From an uncultured Bacteroides sp. (GTDB lineage Bacteria > Bacteroidota > Bacteroidia > Bacteroidales > Bacteroidaceae), in assembly GCF_963676325.1 (NCBI RefSeq), contig NZ_OY781099.1, positions 248,001 through 312,000 on the forward strand: 64,000 nucleotides of DNA. The letters are read 5' to 3'. The notes under the pieces are model-generated. The model did no database searches. It was not told the origin of the DNA and worked only from the letters and a program-made list of their open reading frames with translations. Below, piece after piece: positions 53,309 to 60,282 of the stretch. A program made the position numbers and the translations under genes. How positions within the stretch are numbered: the stretch's first letter is position 1; every line of letters begins with the position of its first letter.

Positions 53309-53752
53309 ATGCGAAAGATAATCCTTCTTTCATTGTTGCTGCTAAGTGTTGTGTCTTGCGGCGATAGTTCAAGGTCGAGTATCCCGGATGTGACAAAGTT
53401 CTCTTTCGAGGCAAATCTGTTGCAAGCCCAGTTTCAGTCCATAAAATCTCTGGGACAATATGTGCTGGTGCTTAAGAATGAGCACAATCTGAAGTTGGGC
53501 TTTGGCGGATTGATAATAGGCAACTCCTATTATAACGGATATTGCGCCTTTGATGCTACGTGTCCGGTTGAAGCAAGCAGAGATATTGTAGTTACGCTAT
53601 CTAATGATGGTTTGGGGAAGGCTGTATGCCCAAAATGCAAAACGGTTTACGACTTAAATAATAGTGGAGCACCCAATGGAGTAGGGACGGAATATCTAAG
53701 GCATTACTCTGTAATAGTGGCTGGAGAAGATAAACTTTATATAAGTAATTAA
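53309..53752 (+). CDS. Lipoprotein with four-cysteine Rieske-like domain
   Basis: A 147-residue lipoprotein: lipobox S-V-V-S-C with lipid Cys17, then a small domain with the cysteine pattern CAFDATC and, about 30 residues on, CPKC followed by TVYDLNNSGAP. The overall shape recalls Rieske proteins, in which C-x-H and C-x-x-H bind the [2Fe-2S] cluster, but here the two histidines are replaced by cysteines at changed spacing (C-x5-C, C-x2-C). It could be a zinc or iron site, or a disulfide-bonded relative. Last gene of the pyrE-argH operon. Confidence 0.75.
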   Translation: MRKIILLSLLLLSVVSCGDSSRSSIPDVTKFSFEANLLQAQFQSIKSLGQYVLVLKNEHNLKLGFGGLIIGNSYYNGYCAFDATCPVEASRDIVVTLSNDGLGKAVCPKCKTVYDLNNSGAPNGVGTEYLRHYSVIVAGEDKLYISN

Positions 53753-53780
53753 ATTAACGAGTAAAAAAGTTAAGGAAATA

Positions 53781-53812
53781 TTTGGCAGATATATTAAAAC
53801 TACTTATCTTTG
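53781..53812 (+). promoter_or_regulatory. Consensus promoter of the tRNA pair
   Basis: TTTG at 53781-53784 and TATCTTTG at 53805-53812 with a 20-nt spacer match the Bacteroides consensus, 14 nt before the tRNA-Gly 5' end. Confidence 0.82.
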
Positions 53813-53825
53813 CACCCGTTAAAAC

Positions 53826-53898
53826 GCGAAAGTAGCTCAGTTGGTAGAGCATAACCTTGCCAAGGTTAGGGTCGCGGGTCCGAGTCCCGTCTTTCGCT
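53826..53898 (+). tRNA. tRNA-Gly (GCC)
   Basis: 73 nt; acceptor GCGAAAG pairs with CTTTCGC, D-arm TAGCTCAGTTGGTAGAGC, anticodon stem TAACC/GGTTA with loop TTGCCAA (anticodon GCC), T-arm with GGTCCGAGTCC. CCA is not encoded. Confidence 0.95.
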
Positions 53899-53913
53899 CT
53901 CTCTATCAAGGAT

Positions 53914-53997
53914 GCCCGGATGGTGGAATGGTAGACACGAAGGACTTAAAATCCTTTGGCTATTGCAGCTGTGTGGGTTCAAGTCCCACTTCGGGTA
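53914..53997 (+). tRNA. tRNA-Leu (TAA)
   Basis: 84 nt class II tRNA; acceptor GCCCGGA with TTCGGGT, anticodon stem AAGGA/TCCTT with loop CTTAAAA (anticodon TAA), a long variable arm (GGCTATTGCAGCT), T-loop GTTCAAGTC. It follows tRNA-Gly by 15 nt. Confidence 0.95.
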
Positions 53998-54010
53998 CAA
54001 GGTGCATCCT

Positions 54011-54049
54011 AAAAAGCTTCGTAAATGAATAATTTACGGAGCTTTTTTA
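54011..54049 (+). terminator. Terminator after the tRNA pair
   Basis: AAAAAGCTTCGTAAAT at 54011-54026 pairs with 54032-54047 (14 of 16 pairs), followed by a T-run. Confidence 0.85.
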
Positions 54050-54109
54050 ATTTCGGCCCCCAATTCTAAAATTATTGGACTTCTTTATTTTGTAAATAGA
54101 CATTTTTAT

Positions 54110-54145
54110 TATCTTTGCAACAGCGGTAAAATTTACGGCCGTAAA
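54110..54145 (+). promoter_or_regulatory. -7 element and palindromic operator-like box
   Basis: TATCTTTG at 54110-54117 is a -7 element with a TTTG 17 nt upstream (54089-54092). Just after it, TTTACGGCCGTAAA at 54132-54145 is a perfect 14-nt palindrome, and CGGTAAA at 54124-54130 is a further half site. A dimeric regulator bound there would block transcription start or elongation; inferred. Confidence 0.55.
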
Positions 54146-54155
54146 AATAATAGCT

Positions 54156-55475
54156 ATGAAATTTTATAATCGCACCAAAGAAATAGCTGATCTTCAGCGA
54201 ATAAGAGAAATGTCATACAATGACCACTCTAAATTAACTGTGCTTACGGGACGACGTAGAATAGGTAAGACATCGCTTATCCTTAATGCGCTTAAAGACG
54301 AAACGATTGTTTATCTTTTTGTGAGCCGAAAGAGTGAGGCCGATTTATGCAAAGGCTTTTGCAGTGAGATAGAAAAACGATTATCGGTATTTGTTCCAAA
54401 GATGAATTCTTTTATCGAGATTTTCCGCTTCTTGCTAGAACAGGGTAAGGCCAAAAAGTTTTCATTGGTTATTGACGAGTTTCAAGAGTTTATCAACATA
54501 AACGAATCTATATACAGCGAAATTCAGAATTACTGGGATCAATATCGCACTACTACCCACATTAATTTTATAGTTAGCGGATCAGTCTATTCCCTCATGA
54601 TAAAAATCTTTCAGGATAAGAAAGAACCACTATTTGGTCGTGCAGACGCAATGATGAAGCTTGCTCCGTTCACCACCTCTGTGCTGAAAGAGATCATGAG
54701 CGATTATAAACCGGACTACACCAACGATGAATTACTTGCGCTTTATACCTACACCGGTGGTGTTCCCAAGTATGTAGAACTTTTGGTAGATAACAAAGCT
54801 CTCACTATTCATAAAATGATAAAGTACATTTGCCAAAGTGATTCTCCTTTTATTGATGAGGGAAGGAATCTTTTAATTCAGGAGTTTGGTAAGAAGTATG
54901 GTAATTATTTCTCTATATTAGATGCTATATCATCCGGCATGAATACTCAATCGCAAATTGAGGCTTTTATGGGTGAAAAAAGCATAGGAGGACAATTGAA
55001 TAAATTAGAGACTATTTACGAGGTTATCAAGAAACAAAGACCATTATTCGCCAAGGAAGGTTCGCAAACGGTGAGGTACGAGGTGTCTGATAATTTTCTG
55101 CGTTTTTGGTTCAGATATATTGAACGCAACAGAACACTTATTGAATTAGGAAACTATGAAGGCTTGTCGAAGTTAATAAATGATGATTACCCAACTTATT
55201 CAGGTAAAACACTTGAACTATATTTTAAACAGAAGCTGCAAGAAAGTTTTGAATACAGAGCCATCGGTTCGTGGTGGGAACCAAAGGGTGATCAAAACGA
55301 AGTGGATATTGTTGCCATTACGCTTGATAACAAAAAAGCATTAGTAGCTGAAGTAAAGAGGCAGAAAAAGAATTTTAAGCCTCAATTGCTCGAAAGTAAG
55401 ATTGAGGTATTGAAGAATAAAGTGCTGAGTAAGTACGAAATTAATTCTCTTTGTTTGGATATTGAGGATATGTAA
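54156..55475 (+). CDS. Orphan archaeal-type ATPase (DUF234 family)
   Basis: A 439-residue ATPase: Walker A GRRRIGKTSL near 32-41, Walker B SLVIDEFQEF near 105-114, sensor IVSGSVYS near 137, and a winged-helix segment (about 240-330). The C-terminal DUF234 part has D-Q-N-E-V-D-I-V and then V-A-E-V-K, the spacing of a PD-(D/E)XK nuclease-like core, as in the DUF4143 ATPase at 6174. It stands alone with its own promoter and palindromic box after a tRNA pair. Its function is unknown. Confidence 0.85.
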   Translation: MKFYNRTKEIADLQRIREMSYNDHSKLTVLTGRRRIGKTSLILNALKDETIVYLFVSRKSEADLCKGFCSEIEKRLSVFVPKMNSFIEIFRFLLEQGKAKKFSLVIDEFQEFININESIYSEIQNYWDQYRTTTHINFIVSGSVYSLMIKIFQDKKEPLFGRADAMMKLAPFTTSVLKEIMSDYKPDYTNDELLALYTYTGGVPKYVELLVDNKALTIHKMIKYICQSDSPFIDEGRNLLIQEFGKKYGNYFSILDAISSGMNTQSQIEAFMGEKSIGGQLNKLETIYEVIKKQRPLFAKEGSQTVRYEVSDNFLRFWFRYIERNRTLIELGNYEGLSKLINDDYPTYSGKTLELYFKQKLQESFEYRAIGSWWEPKGDQNEVDIVAITLDNKKALVAEVKRQKKNFKPQLLESKIEVLKNKVLSKYEINSLCLDIEDM

Positions 55476-55595
55476 TTGTTTACTAAATAAATAAGAGGTT
55501 AATCCATAATTCTCTCTGATAACAGATAAAGTTCCTGATGGGGATTTCTTCCCTGTATAGTCTCTTATTAAATTTCGGAATATGCTTTTTAATGT

Positions 55596-57218
55596 TTACT
55601 TGTTGATTATTTCGAGTAATCGTTTGCCCGATTCCGATATTTTATATCTTTGTTCTGGGTGTGTTCTGTTGTCTGGATATTTCATTTCAATCCATCCAAT
55701 ATCCAGTAAGGGGTCTAAAAATTTCTTTCTATTAAATGATTGATTTGTCAGACCGATTCTTTCAAATAATCCTTCTCTACTTATCCAGAAATCAGCTGCA
55801 ATAAGCATTTCTTTTACTTTTGTATGTAGAGCTTCGGCAAGTAAAGTCTCAGCTCCGTTAGTAGCTCCGTTAGTAGCTCCGTTAGTAGCTCCGTTACTAA
55901 ATGCAATTAAATCATCTATATCTTTGAACAACAACTGATTAACTCTGATACCAGCTCCGATACTTTCTTTAATTTCTGGAACGTTAAAAGCTGGATGAAC
56001 AGGTATTGTAACTAAAACATAAGTGCTATCATCTGAATCAAAAATGGGAGCCGGAGAACCATTCTTTTCCATGGCATCGTAAATAGTGGGGAAGCCTGTA
56101 GCACGACCTTCAGTTAAATGAAGTTCTTTCAGAAAATCACCGATTCTGCGGTTGCGGTATTGACGGGCAATAATTCTGCGGCTGGAAGTCAGTATCTGTT
56201 TATTGACTGGTGGCATTGCAGCCGGATAGCTTAAAATCTCAATTTTATCTGACCAGACCTGAATCTCGATAGGAGAATTCATTTCATAACTCTTATGATA
56301 TACCGCATTTGAAAGTGCTTCCTCTATTGCAGCATACGGAAAGTTGAAAAAGCGGTCCGATTCTGCCCTATCTGGGTACTTAACTACTTTCTCAGAAATG
56401 ATATTAGTCTGAATGTAAGACAGTGCGTCCCGTAATTGTTTTTGCAATTGACCTTTAAAATAGTGCTCGGTGTATCCTCCATCTTTATGCCACACTAGTT
56501 CTATCCATGTACGTGGAAAAAATGTCTCTGGTTCTTTGTTGAAAAACAATAAGCCAACGTTTACAGGACGAATATCTTCATCAGCTCCTTTGGCTATCAG
56601 CATAGCACGGCAAAGGTCAGCAAATGGCATTGTTTTACTCTCTTCAAACAATTCGCTTTTTATTTCCTGAAGGTGTGCCTGAATCAATCCCAAATCCAAG
56701 GCTTCAAGAGTTGCCCTGTTATTGATTCGGTCATCAAATGGTATACGTGCAGTCAATTCATGAAGTTGCCTTAAATAATCGCCTGTAGCCTGAATACTAT
56801 GAGAACCAACTCTAATGTAATGATAACGTTGACCATTTACTCCCAATGTAGAAGGAGCTGTATATGGACGGTTGTCTCCAGCAGGACACCAAAGCACCAA
56901 TATATGTTTCCCATCTAATACGTACGGTTGACTTATAGGAAAATAAGTAGGAGATATTTTATGCCCTAGCCGGACAATTTCACCTTGAATTCTATCTAAA
57001 TGACTTTGCTGCAAACCTGTGGGAGGTAATATGGGCTGACCAGCATTCTCGGCAATACCAACAATGATATAGCCGCCACCCCAGTTGTTTAAATCGTTGG
57101 CAAAGGCACAAAGGCTGTGAATAATATCTTCGGGATTCCAGTCTTGCTTAAACTCCAAACGTTCCCACTCAACTGTGCGGCCGTGTACTAAGTCTTCGAT
57201 ATTTATAGGTAATGCCAT
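55596..57218 (-). CDS. AlbA/Schlafen-type putative transcriptional regulator
   Basis: A 540-residue protein of the group often annotated as RecG-like or ATP-dependent helicase, which lacks helicase motifs. The N-terminal AlbA_2/Schlafen domain (about 12-130) contains LEFKQDW and GGGYIIVGIAENAG. The middle has an ATPase-like HATPase_c_4 region (about 280-380; FPYAAIEEALSNAVYHKSYE) and the C-terminus a winged helix. Between them are four T-N-G-A units (about residues 446-461), coded by a 12-bp tandem repeat at 55851-55898. Members occur as standalone genes and near phage-defence loci; no partner is here. Confidence 0.85.
   Translation of the reverse strand: MALPINIEDLVHGRTVEWERLEFKQDWNPEDIIHSLCAFANDLNNWGGGYIIVGIAENAGQPILPPTGLQQSHLDRIQGEIVRLGHKISPTYFPISQPYVLDGKHILVLWCPAGDNRPYTAPSTLGVNGQRYHYIRVGSHSIQATGDYLRQLHELTARIPFDDRINNRATLEALDLGLIQAHLQEIKSELFEESKTMPFADLCRAMLIAKGADEDIRPVNVGLLFFNKEPETFFPRTWIELVWHKDGGYTEHYFKGQLQKQLRDALSYIQTNIISEKVVKYPDRAESDRFFNFPYAAIEEALSNAVYHKSYEMNSPIEIQVWSDKIEILSYPAAMPPVNKQILTSSRRIIARQYRNRRIGDFLKELHLTEGRATGFPTIYDAMEKNGSPAPIFDSDDSTYVLVTIPVHPAFNVPEIKESIGAGIRVNQLLFKDIDDLIAFSNGATNGATNGATNGAETLLAEALHTKVKEMLIAADFWISREGLFERIGLTNQSFNRKKFLDPLLDIGWIEMKYPDNRTHPEQRYKISESGKRLLEIINK
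55851..55898. repeat. 12-bp minisatellite inside the AlbA-type gene
   Basis: Four copies of AGCTCCGTTAGT (55851, 55863, 55875, 55887; the last has C for G near its end) in 48 bp. The unit is a multiple of three and encodes T-N-G-A on the minus strand, so copy-number changes would alter a linker, not the frame. Confidence 0.92.
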
Positions 57219-57523
57219 GTGTGTTTTTTTATTCCGTTAAATTTCTATCGCATTATAATCCGCTTCACTTATTTTGCTCTCAATATTTGAGTCGATTATT
57301 TTTGCTTCATCATAACATAGATAACTATTCAAACTAGTTTTAATGGATTACAAACTTACATAAAAAATCTTGATTCATAAGCGTGCTAAATAAAAACATG
57401 GCTTTTATTTATAGAGGAAATATAGAAAAAATGTATTTGTTTAACAATTTATTTTATTGGCTAATCATTAGGAACTTGCTCGAGCAAAGTTATCATCTAC
57501 AAATAAATATTTTTTTCATCACT

Positions 57524-57641
57524 TTATCTGCCACCTGCTACCAAATAGCTGCTAATAGGCTGATTAATAATATAATAACTTAGTAGCAGATAAACTTTCT
57601 ATACAATTCATCTGCTACTAAAATCAGTTATCTGCTACTAA
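57524..57641. repeat. Word array F, left block (TTAGTAGCAGATAA)
   Basis: TTAGTAGCAGATAA at 57580-57593 is perfectly inverted at 57628-57641; two more inverted, less exact copies lie at 57524-57540 and 57609-57620. The same word recurs in the right block at 57994-58076. Confidence 0.88.
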
Positions 57642-57760
57642 CCCACTATTCCAACTACCCTATAATTTTGGAAACAATAGCTATTTCAGCCCTCTTGTGT
57701 AGGGCATCTTCTTTAATAAGTTATCCATTTCTTCCATTTTAGCTAAGTGAGCCCACAGCC

Positions 57761-57822
57761 GTGAACCCATGAGTTCACAGTTGAGAACCTATGGGACTTC
57801 ATTCGAGAACCCATGGGTTCTC
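57761..57822. repeat. Palindromic word array G (GAGAACCCATGGGTTCTC)
   Basis: GAGAACCCATGGGTTCTC at 57805-57822 is a perfect 18-nt palindrome. Related words GTGAACCCATGAGTTCAC (57761-57778) and GAGAACCTATGGGACTTC (57783-57800) precede it head to tail with a period of about 22 nt. Confidence 0.9.
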
Positions 57823-57993
57823 ATATGAGAACTTACTTAGATTCCTTTGCAAATTTGGTTATCTTATCAGAGAAAAGCAGTTAACAAGCTTATTGCCACA
57901 AGCTCTGTTTGCTTTGATTTTACTTTTAAAAGCTGAACATTTCTCACTCTAGGATCAGTGATAATACTTGCTATGATGCTGTGGAGCGCTGAA

Positions 57994-58076
57994 TTTAGTG
58001 GCAGATAGCCCTGGTTTGTAGCAGATAAACGGGATTTTGTAGCAGATGAATAGTTAAACTTTTTTATCTGCTACTA
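57994..58076. repeat. Word array F, right block (GTAGCAGATAA)
   Basis: Three direct copies (57997, 58018, 58039) and one inverted copy at 58063-58076 of the TAGCAGAT word that also fills 57524-57641, so the two blocks flank array G. Confidence 0.85.
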
Positions 58077-58157
58077 GCTGAAAGTCCTTTTGCAAGGGCT
58101 TCTTGTTCGTTTTAGTGGGGGATGTGGAAGATGATTTTGATTTTTTGTTGTTTATAC

Positions 58158-58188
58158 TTTGTGAAATAGTTTTAGTTTGTTATTTTTG
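58158..58188 (+). promoter_or_regulatory. Consensus promoter of the deacetylase gene
   Basis: TTTG at 58158-58161 and TATTTTTG at 58181-58188 with a 19-nt spacer, 30 nt before the start at 58219. Confidence 0.75.
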
Positions 58189-58218
58189 GGATAGTAAACT
58201 TCCCATAAATCAGATACT

Positions 58219-59067
58219 ATGAACAGGCAAATTATTCTTCTTTATTCGGCCTTTATCGGGTTATTACTTATCAGTTGTAATCACTCTTCACAAAATGGAG
58301 GAGTTAATAGTGATTACTCTGGCATAGTTGCAGAAACGGCGGCGGGAAAGGAGGCTTCAGCTGTTAAGTATGCCATCAATACTGCTGCGGAGATTTATGC
58401 AAAGCCACAAGTACCTGTTCTTTGCTATCACCGTATTGAAGATGGAAGGAAAGGCGAGTATGCTGTGAGCCCTGCTACATTTGCTGCACATATGAAGGTT
58501 CTTGCTGATAGTGGCTATCATTCCATTTCACCCGACCAACTATATGATTATCTGGTTAAGAATAAAAAGTTGCCCGACAAGCCTGTAATGATAACCTTTG
58601 ATGATTCGAGGGTGGAACATTATAAAATTGCTGCTCCGGTGATGGAGAAATATGGATTTAGGGGAGTGTTCTTCATCATGACAATTACATATAATAAGAA
58701 GAACTATATGACGAAGGAGCAAATCGCTCAGTTGGCAAAATCAGGACACACCGTTGGACTGCATAGCTGGGATCACACAATGGTGACCAAATATAAAGAT
58801 TCGGATTGGCAGAAGCAGGTGGTAAATCCTAAAAAAGAATTAGAGAGAATAATTGGTATGCCTGTTGAATACTGGGCTTATCCAAATGGTGTTTATGATC
58901 ATAAAGCAGCTGAGGAGTTAAGTAAGTACTTTAAGCTTTCATTTATACTTATATCAAAACGTGATTCAGTAAAACCCTTGCAAACCATTCGCAGAATGAT
59001 CGTTTCTAAATGGACACCGCAAACATTGCTGAAATCAATGCATGGAACTTTCGACAAGAAAAAATAG
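58219..59067 (+). CDS. Polysaccharide deacetylase-family lipoprotein
   Basis: A 282-residue carbohydrate esterase 4 type protein: lipobox L-L-I-S-C with lipid Cys20, then a NodB domain (about 70-270). The conserved core PVLCYHRI, the motif MITFDDSR (Asp-Asp for catalysis and zinc; Ser stands where Gly is usual), GVFFIM, and the zinc histidines in GLHSWDHT are present. It would N-deacetylate a polysaccharide at the cell surface, perhaps chitin-like or peptidoglycan material. Monocistronic from its own promoter, facing a convergent membrane protein gene. Confidence 0.88.
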   Translation: MNRQIILLYSAFIGLLLISCNHSSQNGGVNSDYSGIVAETAAGKEASAVKYAINTAAEIYAKPQVPVLCYHRIEDGRKGEYAVSPATFAAHMKVLADSGYHSISPDQLYDYLVKNKKLPDKPVMITFDDSRVEHYKIAAPVMEKYGFRGVFFIMTITYNKKNYMTKEQIAQLAKSGHTVGLHSWDHTMVTKYKDSDWQKQVVNPKKELERIIGMPVEYWAYPNGVYDHKAAEELSKYFKLSFILISKRDSVKPLQTIRRMIVSKWTPQTLLKSMHGTFDKKK

Positions 59068-59094
59068 TTCGCTAAGGTTTACAGAACCATTTTT

Positions 59095-59517
59095 TCAGGG
59101 ATGAACATAGCTTATCCCTTTACGGAAAAACAGAATACCGGTAATGATCAGAGCGATTGAGAGTCCGGTATAAAATACCGAGATGAATGAGTTAGGCAAT
59201 AGCTGGAACTTTCGGACTGTAACTCCGAGAGTGATCATAAAAAACATAATGATCCATCCTTTGAGGTCAAAGAATGAAAGCAGATGATTATTATTGGCTT
59301 TATTGCAAATGCGTTTTGTATGTTTGTTATATAGCTTTTTGAATATCAGATTGAAAAAGATCAGGAATACAATAGCTGCCTCTCCTGCTTTAAACAACCA
59401 GGACTGGGAGTCTGCCAGCCATGTAAGAATACCGATCCTTAAGATATTAGCTCCGGCTACTATCCATACCATTCCTGCTAAGAGAAGTAATTGTCGGTTG
59501 TTTACTTTAAATTTCAT
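59095..59517 (-). CDS. Four-helix membrane protein, unknown
   Basis: A 140-residue protein with four hydrophobic segments at about residues 9-30, 41-60, 87-106 and 112-132, joined by a basic cytoplasmic loop (KKLYNKHTKRICNKANNNH). No motif recognised. It is convergent with the deacetylase gene, 27 nt apart, and has no clear promoter element. Confidence 0.65.
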   Translation of the reverse strand: MKFKVNNRQLLLLAGMVWIVAGANILRIGILTWLADSQSWLFKAGEAAIVFLIFFNLIFKKLYNKHTKRICNKANNNHLLSFFDLKGWIIMFFMITLGVTVRKFQLLPNSFISVFYTGLSIALIITGILFFRKGISYVHP

Positions 59518-59710
59518 TTAAATAATGTATATGCTTTATTCTTTCTCTGCAAAGAAAGCGCATTTGCTCCGCTTATGAATGAAAAAACGGTTAAATATTC
59601 CTTTTTTTATAATATCAGATACGCTGAATTTATCGGCTTGTTACCGAACAAATGCAAAATAGGAGCGTTACATAAATACAGGGGTATTTATATTTAAAAC
59701 TCAATTTATC

Positions 59711-59956
59711 ATGGAGAAAAAAACGAAGATGAGCAATCTCGGGAAATTCATTACCAGGATATTGCCGAACTTTGGGGGAGAAAAAATGCCGAGATCAGTC
59801 CTTCCCGAACCAGGAAAAACAAACAAGCCGGTGATTCCTAAATTTGGTAAATCAAGCATGCATCAAAGTTTTGAGAAAGCAATCAGAAATGCATTCTTTA
59901 AACCAGGAAAAACCAATATGCAGGCATGTGCCGGGCGAAGAGCCAGGAAGGCTTAG
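59711..59956 (+). CDS. Small basic protein with repeated P-G-K-T-N motif, unknown
   Basis: An 81-residue basic protein with EPGKTNKP near 37 and KPGKTNMQ near 64, and related F-G-K-S segments. It has no signal peptide or membrane helix. A strong terminator 10 nt after its stop supports it as a transcribed gene, and no other gene lies nearby to use that terminator. No family is recognised. Confidence 0.5.
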   Translation: MEKKTKMSNLGKFITRILPNFGGEKMPRSVLPEPGKTNKPVIPKFGKSSMHQSFEKAIRNAFFKPGKTNMQACAGRRARKA

Positions 59957-59966
59957 TCATATTTTG

Positions 59967-59997
59967 TTAGCGAGACTATTTGTCTCGCTAATTTTTT
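59967..59997 (+). terminator. Terminator of the small basic protein gene
   Basis: Perfect 10-bp stem TTAGCGAGAC at 59967-59976 with 59982-59991, 5-nt loop, followed by six T. Confidence 0.9.
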
Positions 59998-60220
59998 AAA
60001 TCTTTAGCGCAAGATTGCAAGACTTAGAAAGCAGATATCAGTAATTAAAATACCCTCAATAATGACATGTTTGCCCGCGCATCTTATTTTTACCTGTTTC
60101 CTTATCTAATTTTAATAGCAGAGTACTTGCTTTTCCAAGAGTAAAGATAAAAATTTGTTTTTTAATTCATTTGTCTACTTATATGGTCCAAATTTGAACT
60201 ATTAATTAGGGGAAATGAGC

Positions 60221-60228
60221 TATATTTG
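60221..60228 (+). promoter_or_regulatory. -7 element of the arabinofuranosidase gene
   Basis: TATATTTG fits TAnnTTTG; the nearest TTTG (60193-60196) is 24 nt away, a little long. It lies 54 nt before the start. Confidence 0.5.
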
Positions 60229-60282
60229 TAACACATATTTTGTTTCGAAATCATTATAATTATATTTAATACTTTTAAAGAC

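Larger units (their letters stand above)
57219..58218. other. 1-kb intergenic region with interleaved word arrays F and G
   Basis: No convincing gene. The first 300 bases are plain AT-rich sequence. At 57524-57641 and 57994-58076 lies array F, with array G at 57761-57822 between them. The last 60 bases carry the deacetylase promoter. Confidence 0.7.

Noticed and set aside
53826..54145. Integrated element using tRNA-Leu or tRNA-Gly as attachment site
   Set aside because: No integrase is near and no second copy of the tRNA 3' end was seen; the DUF234 ATPase after the terminator is a single gene.
57383..57583. A 66-codon plus-strand open frame
   Set aside because: It runs through AT-rich intergenic DNA into array F, has no promoter or terminator, and its peptide shows no domain; its extent is explained by base composition.
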